A program made the position numbers and the translations under genes. Shown here in pieces: positions 44,518-53,692 of a stretch of 56,121 nt of DNA. Origin of the DNA: an uncultured Bacteroidia bacterium (GTDB lineage Bacteria; Bacteroidota; Bacteroidia; Bacteroidales; UBA932); NCBI GenBank assembly GCA_902797435.1, contig CADBSV010000048.1:1-56121 (forward strand), written 5' to 3'. A model generated the notes under the pieces. The model ran no database searches, was not told the origin of the DNA, and saw only the letters and a program-made list of their open reading frames with translations. The first letter of the stretch is position 1, and every line of letters starts with the position of its first letter.

Positions 44518-47025
44518 TCAGTTTGCTGCATTCCACCAGTAGTTGTCTGAGATGGTTACCTTGGAGGGGAAACCCTTCCCGTCATAGTCTGCGCGGAATG
44601 AAGGCGAGGCTATGTAGTTCTCTATGTTGGATGACGTGAGGGAGACGGTTTCCACCGGAGTGAACCCGGACGATGCGTTGTAGCTTACAGGAGTGCTGTT
44701 GTAAGTTATGCTTCCGCCGAAGCCGCAGCCGGATACGCTGCTGCCATCTATGTCAATCATAGTCCAGCGCATGCCGCCGATGCTGGATCCGCTGGCGCTG
44801 CTGCCGTTACATTTGGTACTCAGGCCGAATCCGGCGGCGTAATTGTCGGCGGTGTAGTTGGTGGCCCGCACTATCTGAAGGTTCGCGAATATCTTGCAGT
44901 TTGTCAGCTTGAAAGACATCAGGGCAATACCAATAGCACCGCTGGTGGCATAGAATTGCTTTTTCAGGGTGCCTATCTGCTGGCAGTTCACACTGCAGCC
45001 CTCGAAGTCGGCATATCCCGCGAATCCGGCCAGACCGCCGCAGACGCCGGCGAATGCAGCCCTTGAATAGGTTGACCCCTCGTAGGGGATGATGCTTCCT
45101 GAAACGGAGCAGCCGCTTATCCGGCAGTGGCTGTCCCTAAGGCCGTTCACGACTCCGACGAGACCTGCGCTGTATGCTTTGAGTGGTTCGTCGGAGGATG
45201 TTGACGAGACGAGTCCGTTGCGGATGTCACCTTTGGAAATGCAGTCCTTCATTTCAAAGTAAACCCCGTCCTGGTTGTCGAACACATCGGTCTTGAGGTT
45301 GGACCTCTTCCACCACGAGAAAGCGCCTCCCGCCGTGGTGGTGCCCGCAATCGTGGAGGAATTGTACTTCATTGCCGCACCCACTATGCCTCCGGCTGCG
45401 GACATCATTACGCTTGCGGATGTCGGATCGTTTGCGTATTCGACGCTTACCGATCCCTCGTTTGTGCAGGATTCTATCGTAAGGAAATTCTCTGCTGTGC
45501 CGTTAACGATTGTTCCTATAATTCCCCCGAAGCCTGCCTGCGCGGGATAATGGTTGCTGGAGGAAGGCTTGATGAAAGTGAAGGATATGTTGCCCTTGTT
45601 GGTGCAGCCCTTGATGAGGCCTGCACCGGCAAGAGCCGATACCGTTCCCACGAAACCGCCGCCGAGGATGGCCTGGTTGCCGGCGGAGATGTCACATCTG
45701 AAAGTCAAGTTCCCCTCATTGGTGCAGTTTATTATGCTGCCTCCGCTGAAAGTGCGGACGAAAGACCCCGCCACGAGTTTGCCTGAATAATTCGCCAGGC
45801 TTATACCTGCCTTGCTGGTACAGTTTTCTATGCTTCCTTCGGCAAGGGTGGTTACAAACACGGTTGCTCCGGCAGTTCCCGGATCGTCCGGGGTATTGGA
45901 GCCTGCGATGGTGAGGTTCTTTATGGCGCCGGTGAGCTTCCCTACAAGGGGAGTGCGCGCCGCGCTGATGGTAACCGTATGCCCGTTGCCCTCGAGCGTG
46001 TGGGAGAGGGTGTTGATTTTGGTGAGCTCTTCTGCGGAGAAATCGGCTCCGATCTTGATGCTGCCGTCCTTGCAGAGCCATTCCTGCTCCCAGTCTTCGC
46101 TGCCGCTGTTGTAGGCCTGCGCGAATTCTTCCCAGTCTTCCGGGGAACAGATTTCCCTTGCGTCCGGATCATAGACGGCCGTATCAAACACGACAATCTT
46201 CCCGGCGCCTACTTCAACTCCCGCTTCCGCACCTTCGGAGGGACGGAGCCATAAACTGCGGAGGATGTGTTTGCGGGCATCGTCGAGCCTGATGAGGAAC
46301 CCCTCAGGATAGTTTCCGGCAGGTATCGTGAAGAAGAAAGAAGTTCCTTTCGCAGAAATGGTCAGCCCCTGCTCGGGGAATGTCATCGAGACGGTGTCCG
46401 ACCCTCCCTGCGCGGCTGTGAGGGCAAGGCTTTCCCCGTCGAGGACGAATTGTCCTGCGATAGGCTTCCCGTCGGTCAGGGAAGTAATGGTCAGAGAACT
46501 GATCTGTACCTCATTTTCGTCTTTCAGAGAGAACGAAACCGCGCCGCAGAGGTTCTTCATCTGCAAGGGTGATGCATCGTTTTCGGAATAGCCGTAGAGC
46601 AGGGCGGAACCTTCGGCGAAAGATCCTTCCTTCCATGCCTGGGAAGCGGGTATCTGCAGAATTACGTTCCCTGCGTCGTCGGTGCCGCAGTATGCGCTGT
46701 GGGGATACACGGCACTGTATGGGGCGCTGATGTTCCTGAGCTGGAATTCAGCTGATGATACTTTGGCCTCTTCTTCGATTGAGAGGGGGGAGGATACTAC
46801 ACCGTTCACTGCAATGCGGTCTCCTGCCGACCAGTAAACCGGAAGCGTGGAGCCGCCGGCGCCGGAGTCGATCCAGGTCCTCGATACGGGGGATGATGGC
46901 GCCTTGAGCGTGAGCGTTACAGGGGCTGCTTCTGTTTCTGTCCCTTTCGCGGAATCCGTTTTGGTGCAGGATGCCGGAATCAGGGCAAGCAATGCCAATG
47001 CTGTTACGGGAAAAATGCGTGTCAT
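44518..47025 (-). CDS. Fimbrillin-like lipoprotein with GLUG-type beta-helix
   Basis: The protein has 835 residues with lipobox LIPASC. The N-terminal fimbrillin-like part (about 35-290) contains YWSAGDRIAVNG, AVYPHSAY and MKNLCGAVSFSL. From about 320 a repeated beta-helix follows, with GLUG-like turns such as IENCTSKAG, INCTNEGNLTF, IKGCTNKGNI and CTNEGSVSVEY. Many Cys, Gly and Asn residues fit a right-handed helix, a fold often used for surface adhesion or polysaccharide binding. It is the first gene of the ten-gene operon, with a -7 element 20 nt upstream. Confidence 0.75.
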   Translation of the reverse strand: MTRIFPVTALALLALIPASCTKTDSAKGTETEAAPVTLTLKAPSSPVSRTWIDSGAGGSTLPVYWSAGDRIAVNGVVSSPLSIEEEAKVSSAEFQLRNISAPYSAVYPHSAYCGTDDAGNVILQIPASQAWKEGSFAEGSALLYGYSENDASPLQMKNLCGAVSFSLKDENEVQISSLTITSLTDGKPIAGQFVLDGESLALTAAQGGSDTVSMTFPEQGLTISAKGTSFFFTIPAGNYPEGFLIRLDDARKHILRSLWLRPSEGAEAGVEVGAGKIVVFDTAVYDPDAREICSPEDWEEFAQAYNSGSEDWEQEWLCKDGSIKIGADFSAEELTKINTLSHTLEGNGHTVTISAARTPLVGKLTGAIKNLTIAGSNTPDDPGTAGATVFVTTLAEGSIENCTSKAGISLANYSGKLVAGSFVRTFSGGSIINCTNEGNLTFRCDISAGNQAILGGGFVGTVSALAGAGLIKGCTNKGNISFTFIKPSSSNHYPAQAGFGGIIGTIVNGTAENFLTIESCTNEGSVSVEYANDPTSASVMMSAAGGIVGAAMKYNSSTIAGTTTAGGAFSWWKRSNLKTDVFDNQDGVYFEMKDCISKGDIRNGLVSSTSSDEPLKAYSAGLVGVVNGLRDSHCRISGCSVSGSIIPYEGSTYSRAAFAGVCGGLAGFAGYADFEGCSVNCQQIGTLKKQFYATSGAIGIALMSFKLTNCKIFANLQIVRATNYTADNYAAGFGLSTKCNGSSASGSSIGGMRWTMIDIDGSSVSGCGFGGSITYNSTPVSYNASSGFTPVETVSLTSSNIENYIASPSFRADYDGKGFPSKVTISDNYWWNAAN

Positions 47026-47045
47026 ATCGTGGTTAATGTGTTACA

Positions 47046-47053
47046 CAAATTTA
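47046..47053 (-). promoter_or_regulatory. -7 element of the SusC/SusD operon
   Basis: TAAATTTG on the minus strand matches TAnnTTTG, 20 nt before the first ATG of the operon (47025). No -33 TTTG lies at the normal distance, which would fit an activator-dependent promoter. Confidence 0.5.
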
Positions 47054-47169
47054 TAAAAGAGAGAATCTCTTTTTTTAATCATTCGGGGAGATGGGCCCCT
47101 TATGGTATAAAATGGAAAAAATCTTTCATCCGCTTTTGAGTCCAAATCCCGGCAATCCGTAAAAAACAC

Positions 47170-47177
47170 TACCTTTG
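47170..47177 (+). promoter_or_regulatory. -7 element of the barrel/SGNH gene pair
   Basis: TACCTTTG matches TAnnTTTG and ends only 5 nt before the ATG at 47183, so the mRNA may be leaderless. Confidence 0.5.
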
Positions 47178-47182
47178 TAACC

Positions 47183-49768
47183 ATGCGCATCCGATTATTC
47201 TTCTGCACCTTCTTGATGCTTCCCGCGTGCCTTGCCCTGAGGGCGCAGGAGAGAGTCGTAACCGACCCGAATCAGAGCATGACGGCTGCCGACCAGAAGA
47301 TAGAGGCTGCCGCAGTAAGCGCAAAGGCTCCCTCGGTTTCCGTAGTAGGAGACACCCTCGTTTTCAGTGCATCGGCATACCGTCTTGCGGAAGATGCTTC
47401 GCTGGAAGACCTGCTCAAGAAGATTCCCGGCATAGAAGTGAACGGGAATGCGGTAACGCTTTATGGCAAACAGATCAGCGAACTGAGGGTGAACGGCAAG
47501 CGCTATTTCGGAGGAGATGTAGCCGCCGGCCTGCAGAACATTCCGGCAGAATTGATAGACAAAGTCGGGGCCTATGAACGGGAGTCCGATTTTTCGCGCC
47601 TTACCGGCGTGGACGACGGAGAACTTGTGCCCGTGCTGGACCTCAAGATAAAATCGGACTTCCTGGACGGTTGGAAAGGGAGGCTTACCGCCGGCTACGG
47701 TTCATCCCTGAGGTACGTTGCCAAAGTAAACGCCAACAAAATCACGAAGCAGCAGCAGACCACCCTGCTGGCGAATCTCAATAACATTCCGGGCAAGGCA
47801 TCCTTCAACAATGCCAGCAGAACGCAGCTGGGAGGCGGATCGGCGGGCGAGAACGGCAGGCGGGAACTGGGAGTTTCGCATGCCAGGAGCAAGGCGGGCA
47901 ACGAGCTCGACTGGAACGTGCAGTATCAGGGCAGGGATTCCTATGTACATTCCCTCAGCCAGGTACAGAACATATACGCTGCCACTACATCGTTTTCCAA
48001 CGGCGACAACTCCGTCAACGCCATCGTGCACAATCCAAAAGGCGACCTCAGGTGGCAGTGGAAGCCCGACAAGGCCACGTCGGTGGTTGTAAAACCGGTG
48101 TTCTCATACAGCATTACCGACAACTGGACGCACAATCTTACCGGGAACTTCAAAGAAGACCCTTACGGGATATCCGAAGACCCCTGCTCTCTCATAGATG
48201 CTTACGGGCCGGGCGATCCGCTCGGGAGCATCCGTTCAAGCACTTCCGACAACCGTCTGAAGGGTTTCTCCGGGAGGCTTAACTCCAGCATCGTGCTGCT
48301 GTGGACCCGCCGGATGGGAAAGCGAGGCCGCAGCCTTTCGCTCCAGTGCGACAACGCCTTGACTCTGCAGTTCAACGACCAGGGAACCAACTACCGCACC
48401 GTTTACAACAGGACCAAGGCTCCTACCGATACTACCCGCAGGCAGTACATCGACCAGGATGTGCGCAACCTCTCCTTCGGACTTCAGGCCGCCTGGAACG
48501 AGCCCGTGGCTAAGGGCCTGTTCCTGCAGCTCTCTGCACGCGGCGAATACAAAGACCGTTCGGACGTGCGTTCCCTTTACGATTTGACGCGCAGTGACAA
48601 CTCCTGGACCGTAACGGACGTTCACCGCCTGCCCGATTTCAAATCTTCTCTGCCGTCGGGCCTTCAGGACTGTTTCCAGCAGGAAGTGTCCTACTCGGGA
48701 CGTTACCGCTATCTGGCCCTTGCCCTCAATACCAATGTCAGGATAGTGAGGAAGAAATTCAACATGACGGCAGGTGTGCGACTGACGCCAGCCACCCAGG
48801 AAATCCTTTGGCCCCAGGGTGGAATCCTGAACAGCCACAGGGAGAGTGTATTGTATGCGGCGCCTAACCTGTCCCTGAATTACAAGCCCACTAAGCGCCG
48901 CAAACTTACCATAAGCTACCGCAGTTCGCTGGGGCAGCCGTCAATATACAATCTGCTTCCTGTTTCCAACGGCACAAATCCGCTGTCGGTGCATATAGGA
49001 AATCCCGCCCTTAAGCCTTCCAATACCCATATTGTGGGCCTGACCTACAATGCTTCTGACTTTGGGGCGAGAAGCAGCATCACGGCCGACATGCAGATGA
49101 GGGCTACCGAAAATGCAATCAGCAATTCTACCGAATTCGATCCGGAAACCGGAGGAAAGACGATAACCCCCCGCAATATTGAAGGAAACTGGTATGCTCT
49201 TGGCCATCTGGTTCTTACCAAAGCTTTTGCGAGGACGGATTTCCAGGTGAGCGCCCATACTTCCGTGCGCTATGACAACAGCTGCAATTATTTGTATAAC
49301 AAAACCTTGCATGAGGACGAGGTGAACCTTACGCGGCGGGCCATGATAAAGGAGTCGCTGCGAGGCAATTACCGCAACAAATGGCTCGACGTGACACTCG
49401 ACCTCGGCGGAGACTACACCGTGGAGCACAGTCTCCTGCGGCCCGACCTCGACCAGAGGCCCTGGTCGCTGGTGGCAACTCTCTCCACCGTAGCCAGCGC
49501 TCCCTGGGGAATGAGGTTCACCGCGGATTTTACCAGGATTACGCAGCAGGGATTCGTTTACGGGGATTTCAACCGCAGCTACAATGTGCTCAATACCGGG
49601 CTCTCGCAGTCGTTCCTCCGCAAGCGGCTCACTGCCCGTATTGAAGCATGCGACGTTTTGGGAGAACTCCCCAACGTGGTCCGTCGCTTTTCCGCAGAGA
49701 GCCGCGCGATTTCCGTGTACAACGGAGTCAATTCGTATGTCCTCCTGCGGCTTATGTGGAGATTTTAG
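47183..49768 (+). CDS. Outer membrane beta-barrel protein (TonB-dependent receptor-like, PF14905 type)
   Basis: The protein has 861 residues with a signal peptide ending LALRAQ. It has a plug-like region (DLLKKIPGIEVNGNAVTLYG, then RVNGKRYFGGDV) and a long barrel ending VLLRLMWRF with a terminal Phe. The carboxypeptidase-D-like domain that normally precedes the plug in this family is absent; only about 50 residues come before the plug motif. There is no obvious TonB box. Its cargo is unknown. It is divergent from the SusC/SusD operon and lies 12 bp before an SGNH hydrolase gene. Confidence 0.85.
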   Translation: MRIRLFFCTFLMLPACLALRAQERVVTDPNQSMTAADQKIEAAAVSAKAPSVSVVGDTLVFSASAYRLAEDASLEDLLKKIPGIEVNGNAVTLYGKQISELRVNGKRYFGGDVAAGLQNIPAELIDKVGAYERESDFSRLTGVDDGELVPVLDLKIKSDFLDGWKGRLTAGYGSSLRYVAKVNANKITKQQQTTLLANLNNIPGKASFNNASRTQLGGGSAGENGRRELGVSHARSKAGNELDWNVQYQGRDSYVHSLSQVQNIYAATTSFSNGDNSVNAIVHNPKGDLRWQWKPDKATSVVVKPVFSYSITDNWTHNLTGNFKEDPYGISEDPCSLIDAYGPGDPLGSIRSSTSDNRLKGFSGRLNSSIVLLWTRRMGKRGRSLSLQCDNALTLQFNDQGTNYRTVYNRTKAPTDTTRRQYIDQDVRNLSFGLQAAWNEPVAKGLFLQLSARGEYKDRSDVRSLYDLTRSDNSWTVTDVHRLPDFKSSLPSGLQDCFQQEVSYSGRYRYLALALNTNVRIVRKKFNMTAGVRLTPATQEILWPQGGILNSHRESVLYAAPNLSLNYKPTKRRKLTISYRSSLGQPSIYNLLPVSNGTNPLSVHIGNPALKPSNTHIVGLTYNASDFGARSSITADMQMRATENAISNSTEFDPETGGKTITPRNIEGNWYALGHLVLTKAFARTDFQVSAHTSVRYDNSCNYLYNKTLHEDEVNLTRRAMIKESLRGNYRNKWLDVTLDLGGDYTVEHSLLRPDLDQRPWSLVATLSTVASAPWGMRFTADFTRITQQGFVYGDFNRSYNVLNTGLSQSFLRKRLTARIEACDVLGELPNVVRRFSAESRAISVYNGVNSYVLLRLMWRF

Positions 49769-49780
49769 TTTTTGCGAAAT

Positions 49781-50869
49781 ATGAAAAAAACTCTGTCATT
49801 GATTGTTTTTGCCGTTGCGGCACTCTTCATGGCCCCCATCACGGTGGCACAGGACATTCAGTATGCCGATGCCCGTTCCCTTACACTGGTGAACCAGCTT
49901 TTCCCCGAAAATCCCAATCCTTACCAGCGTATCGATACCGACATTTACTCGGGTTTCAGTGCCTCTGAGTATCATCAGGTGCACATGTGCACAGGTATGA
50001 TAGTGGCCTTCAAGACCGATTCCCCTTCCATCTGGGTGAAAACGGATGTGATAAAGGTAAACGGTGCCGGCTCCACGGGGCCCCGTGCACAGAAAGGTTT
50101 CGACCTGTATATCAAGGACGGCGCTTCCAAATGGAAATGGGCTGGCGGAGCCGGTGTCCGGGAAGACGGCAATCCGTCCGCACTGCTTCATTTCAACGAG
50201 CGCGGCATGGTGGAATGCCTTGTATATCTTCCTCTCTTTACCGAGATTTCAGAGGTAGAAATAGGAGTAAAGCCTGGATATGCCCTGGAGCCGATTCCGA
50301 ACCCCTTCCGTCACAGGATAGCCGTATTCGGTTCCAGTTTCACCCATGGCTTCAGCACAAGCCGTCCGGCAATGCCGTGGCCGGCCCAGTTTGAACGCAT
50401 GACAGGGCTTCAGATGATTAACCTTGGCTGCTCGGGGAACTCCAAGCTGCAGCAGTACTTTGCCGAGCCTCTCGCTGATGCGGATGTAGATGCCTATGTC
50501 TTCGATGCATTCTCCAATCCGTCTCCCGAAGAAATAGAGGAAAGGCTCTTCCCGTTTATTGAGACTATACAGAAAAAGAACCCCGGCAAGCCCCTCATCT
50601 TCCTTCAGACCATATATCGCGAATGGAGGAATTTCAATGCCGATGTCGAGCGCAAGCAGGCGGAAAAGATAGAAACCGCCGCCCGCATGATGAAGAAGGC
50701 GTGCAAAAAGTTCAAGGATGTCTATTACGTAACCGTGACCAATGCGACCGATGCCGAACACGAGACCACGGTGGACGGCACTCATCCGGGCGATTATGGT
50801 TATCGCCTGTGGGCGGAGTCGGTTGTAGGGCCCGTCACCGGGATACTTGCCGGTTACGGAATCAAGTAG
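49781..50869 (+). CDS. Secreted SGNH/GDSL hydrolase family protein
   Basis: The protein has 362 residues with signal peptide MKKTLSLIVFAVAALF. A beta-sandwich N-terminal region (about 25-170) precedes an SGNH hydrolase domain: nucleophile S186 in GSSFTHG, the block III GCSGNS (about 217-222), and D332/H335 in DGTHPGD. It is probably an esterase acting on acylated sugars or another exported substrate. ATG at 49781 is used; the longer frame would need a TTG. It ends directly against the convergent cysE stop with no spacer. Confidence 0.83.
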   Translation: MKKTLSLIVFAVAALFMAPITVAQDIQYADARSLTLVNQLFPENPNPYQRIDTDIYSGFSASEYHQVHMCTGMIVAFKTDSPSIWVKTDVIKVNGAGSTGPRAQKGFDLYIKDGASKWKWAGGAGVREDGNPSALLHFNERGMVECLVYLPLFTEISEVEIGVKPGYALEPIPNPFRHRIAVFGSSFTHGFSTSRPAMPWPAQFERMTGLQMINLGCSGNSKLQQYFAEPLADADVDAYVFDAFSNPSPEEIEERLFPFIETIQKKNPGKPLIFLQTIYREWRNFNADVERKQAEKIETAARMMKKACKKFKDVYYVTVTNATDAEHETTVDGTHPGDYGYRLWAESVVGPVTGILAGYGIK

Positions 50870-51616
50870 TCAGATTCCGGCCCCGTCTTCGAATTCCACC
50901 ATACGTACCGCCTTGCCCTGGAGTATCCTGGAGCGGGGCGGTACGCTTTCGGTGAGCCATACGTTTCCTCCTATTATCGAGTCGTGCCCTATGGTGATGC
51001 GGCCGAGGATTGATGCGCCCGAGTAAACGGTCACACCATCCTCCAGGACAGGATGCCTGGGGATGTTGAGCGGGCGTCCGTCTGGGCCGTAGGTAAAGTT
51101 TTTGGCTCCGAGAGTAACTCCCTGGTAAAGAGTTACTCCATTTCCTATGACCGTGGTTTCCCCGATGACGATTCCCGTGCCGTGGTCGATTGCGAAGTGT
51201 TCTCCTATGGATGCGGCCGGGTGGATGTCAATCCCCGTGAGGGAATGGGCCGCTTCCGTAATCAGGCGCGGAAGGATGGGAATTCCGAGCCTGTAGAGTT
51301 CATGCGCAGTGCGGTAATGCAGCATGGCCGTTATTGCAGGATAGCAAAGGATTATCTCGTCTTCACCGGTGCCGGCCGGGTCGATATGCGCTACGGCTGC
51401 GACATCCCCGTGAAGAGACTCCTTTATGAAGGGAAGCCTGTCTGCAAAGGCCTTGGCCGTTCCGGAAGGGTCCTGCACACGGTCTTTACAGATGGCTCCA
51501 AGCCCCTTCTCTATCTCAGGCATGCAGCCGTCCGAGGGGAAGTGCTCAGGGAAAACATAGCTTCTCACGGCCTCCATGAGGCGGCTTATCTCTTTATGGC
51601 TGACCGCTTTATTCAC
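50870..51616 (-). CDS. cysE: Serine O-acetyltransferase
   Basis: This 248-residue enzyme acetylates L-serine with acetyl-CoA, the first committed step of cysteine synthesis. An N-terminal helical region (SYVFPEHF, then DPAGTGEDEIILCYPA) is followed by left-handed beta-helix hexapeptides (IDIHPAASIGEHFAIDHGTG, then VIGETTVIGNGVTLYQGVTLG). The GTG start at 51616 is inferred: it overlaps the cysK stop by 8 bp, which fits coupled translation; an ATG 13 codons further in is the alternative. A longer frame into cysK is not likely. It pairs functionally with cysK. Confidence 0.9.
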   Translation of the reverse strand: MNKAVSHKEISRLMEAVRSYVFPEHFPSDGCMPEIEKGLGAICKDRVQDPSGTAKAFADRLPFIKESLHGDVAAVAHIDPAGTGEDEIILCYPAITAMLHYRTAHELYRLGIPILPRLITEAAHSLTGIDIHPAASIGEHFAIDHGTGIVIGETTVIGNGVTLYQGVTLGAKNFTYGPDGRPLNIPRHPVLEDGVTVYSGASILGRITIGHDSIIGGNVWLTESVPPRSRILQGKAVRMVEFEDGAGI

Positions 51617-52532
51617 TTTCTGCAAAGAGTTTGGTCGAGAGATACCTTTCACCGGTGTCGGGCAGCAGTGCCACAATCAGTTTGCCTTCGTTTTCGGCTC
51701 TTCTTGAGAGGGTGAGCGCCGCGCTGAAGGCAGCTCCCGAAGAGATGCCCACCAGCAGGCCTTTCTCCTCGGCCAGGGCGCGGGCGGCGTATATGGCCTG
51801 CGCATCTCCTACAGTGAGGACCTCGTCTATGACGGAAGCGTTGTAGGTGTCAGGTACAAATCCGGCACCTATACCCTGTATCCCGTGTTTCCCGGCTTTC
51901 CCGGTACTTATGACGGCGGACGTTTCGGGTTCCACGGCCACTATCTTCACCGAAGGATTATGCCCTTTGAGGGCCTTTCCGGTTCCGCTGACAGTGCCTC
52001 CCGTGCCTACTCCGGCAACGAAGATATCCACCTGTCCGTCTGTGTCAGTCCATATCTCCTCTCCCGTGGTCTTTTCGTGGATTGCCGGGTTGGCGGGGTT
52101 TGTGAACTGCCCGGGAATAATCGAGCCGGGGATTGTGGCATGGAGTTGCTCTGCACGGGCTATGGCGCCCTTCATCCCTTCCGAGCCGGGGGTGAGTACA
52201 AGCTCGGCGCCAAGGGCTTTGAGGAGGCTCCTTCTTTCCACGCTCATCGTGTCCGGCATGGTGAGAATCACCCTGTAGCCCTTTGTTCGCCCTACCCACG
52301 CGAGGCCTATTCCGGTGTTGCCGCTGGTAGGCTCGATGATTACGGAGCCTTTGCGGAGGCGTCCGCTGCGTTCGGCATCCTCAATCATCGCAAGGGCAAT
52401 GCGGTCCTTTACGCTGCCGCCGGGGTTGAAGCGCTCGAGTTTTACCGCGATGCGTGCTTTCTGTCCGTCGAAGCCGGCTACTTCCAGCAGGGGAGTGTGG
52501 CCTATGAGTTCCGTCAAACTTTGGTAGATCAT
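51609..52532 (-). CDS. cysK: Cysteine synthase A (O-acetylserine sulfhydrylase)
   Basis: This 307-residue PLP enzyme makes cysteine from O-acetylserine and sulfide. The PLP lysine is in PGGSVKDRIA (about residues 38-47), the substrate-binding loop is TSGNTGIG (about 69-76) and the phosphate-binding loop is GTGGTVSGTG (about 176-185). Length is typical. It is upstream of and overlaps cysE, so the two enzymes are made together and may form the cysteine synthase complex. No clear -7 element is seen. Confidence 0.95.
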   Translation of the reverse strand: MIYQSLTELIGHTPLLEVAGFDGQKARIAVKLERFNPGGSVKDRIALAMIEDAERSGRLRKGSVIIEPTSGNTGIGLAWVGRTKGYRVILTMPDTMSVERRSLLKALGAELVLTPGSEGMKGAIARAEQLHATIPGSIIPGQFTNPANPAIHEKTTGEEIWTDTDGQVDIFVAGVGTGGTVSGTGKALKGHNPSVKIVAVEPETSAVISTGKAGKHGIQGIGAGFVPDTYNASVIDEVLTVGDAQAIYAARALAEEKGLLVGISSGAAFSAALTLSRRAENEGKLIVALLPDTGERYLSTKLFAESE

Positions 52533-52552
52533 AATGTCGTGTTTTTGTTTTG

Positions 52553-52585
52553 TTAAAAAAAGCCAACCGGAAAGGACCGATTGGC
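52553..52585 (-). terminator. Rho-independent terminator of the RHS-like lipoprotein gene
   Basis: The stem 52562-52570 with 52577-52585 has one C-A mismatch and a 6-nt loop. On the minus strand it is followed by a T-run (complement of 52554-52561). It lies 25 bp after the stop at 52610 and just before cysK. Confidence 0.7.
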
Positions 52586-52609
52586 AATATCAGATTCTCT
52601 GCGGCAGGG

Positions 52610-53620
52610 CTAATAGTATTCTATCGTGCGCTCCTCTTCCCACCTGTTCGTTTCGTTTCCGTTGGTGGTAAGAATTGTAGTGCATTTTGTCCAGTTGCCC
52701 TTGGAGTCGTACTCATACTCGTAGGTGGTAATGTAATGATCATTGTCCGGATTGCTGTAAGTGGTTTCTTCTTTCGTAATGTCCCCATGTTCGTTGTATG
52801 TCGCGATCCGGGTTTCAGTATAAGAAAACTCCCTGCCGGTAACTTTGCCGCTGTTATCGTAGGTATGATTGTACCAATCCGTGACTTCACGCTCCATGAG
52901 CATAATGCCTGTGAAAGCCTTGCTGGTGTAGGTGGTGCGCTCCAGGTATGCGTATCCGTCAGATATATAGCTTTCTTTATAGCTTTCGAACATGCCGTTC
53001 TGCAGATAGGTGATGGGCCCTATCTGAACATCCATCCCAAGCCCGGGGATATAACTGCTTACCGGATATGCACCGTCGTATTCGAAAACGATGTCTTCTA
53101 CTGGTTCATTCATATCTGCTTCTTGTCCACTGCCGTATTCGGTATGGATGGTGAGCTTGTTCCCGCTGAACTTGTATTCCATTACGGATCCGTCGTTATA
53201 CCCGCCGGTCCATGAAATTTTGGAAAGACCGCCTACCAGGCCATTTTCATATATGTGCATGATGCGCCCCGGCCCCATCGGAACGGGACAGAATTTGCCC
53301 TTGTTGCCGTATTCCAGGGTCTTGACTTCCGTCTGTCCGTCTTCGGTACCCTTGCTTTCGACTTTTACCGGATAACCTTCAGAGTTGTAGGTTATCTTTT
53401 CTTCGCCATAGGGGGTTACCGTGGAGACAAGTCTTCCGTTCTTGTCGTAATTAAGGGTTTCATTCTGACTCGAGATGCTTTTGATGCCCTTCCCGGCTAC
53501 ACCATTGTGTACCGACCAGTAGCTGCCGTCCTGGGATCCGTTTCCACTTTCATTACCGTCTTTCTGGCAAGCTGCAAAGCAGATTGCAGCGGCCGACATG
53601 ATGATTAATAATCTTTTCAT
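52610..53620 (-). CDS. Lipoprotein with RHS/YD-like repeats
   Basis: The protein has 336 residues with lipoprotein signal MKRLLIIMSAAAICFAAC. The mature part consists of short repeats rich in Tyr, Asp, Gly and Thr (LNYDKNGRLVSTVTPYG, ITYNSEGYPVKVESKG, HTYDNSGKVTG, YEYDSKGNWTK), the pattern of RHS/YD-type beta-shell proteins without the toxin part. It is far shorter than RHS toxins and carries no effector domain. Function is unknown, possibly a surface or envelope protein. ATG at 53620 is used; the longer frame starts with TTG. It has its own -7 element and terminator. Confidence 0.75.
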   Translation of the reverse strand: MKRLLIIMSAAAICFAACQKDGNESGNGSQDGSYWSVHNGVAGKGIKSISSQNETLNYDKNGRLVSTVTPYGEEKITYNSEGYPVKVESKGTEDGQTEVKTLEYGNKGKFCPVPMGPGRIMHIYENGLVGGLSKISWTGGYNDGSVMEYKFSGNKLTIHTEYGSGQEADMNEPVEDIVFEYDGAYPVSSYIPGLGMDVQIGPITYLQNGMFESYKESYISDGYAYLERTTYTSKAFTGIMLMEREVTDWYNHTYDNSGKVTGREFSYTETRIATYNEHGDITKEETTYSNPDNDHYITTYEYEYDSKGNWTKCTTILTTNGNETNRWEEERTIEYY

Positions 53621-53647
53621 AATCAATTAAAATAGAGATAGATGCCC

Positions 53648-53655
53648 CAAATATA
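53648..53655 (-). promoter_or_regulatory. -7 element of the RHS-like lipoprotein gene
   Basis: TATATTTG on the minus strand matches TAnnTTTG, with a TTTG 17 nt upstream (53673-53676) as a possible -33. Confidence 0.5.
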
Positions 53656-53660
53656 GCAAT

Positions 53661-53690
53661 AAAAATCAAAAACAAACGAAAGCTCCTTCG
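53661..53690 (-). terminator. Weak terminator after the 53693-54379 gene
   Basis: A 5-bp stem (CGAAG with TTTCG, 53677-53690) is followed on the minus strand by a T-rich run. It overlaps the next promoter region, so the assignment is tentative. Confidence 0.35.
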
Positions 53691-53692
53691 AA

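Noticed and set aside
50870..51676. Longer 268-codon version of cysE
   Set aside because: The extra 20 codons lie inside cysK; GTG at 51616 fits coupled translation better.
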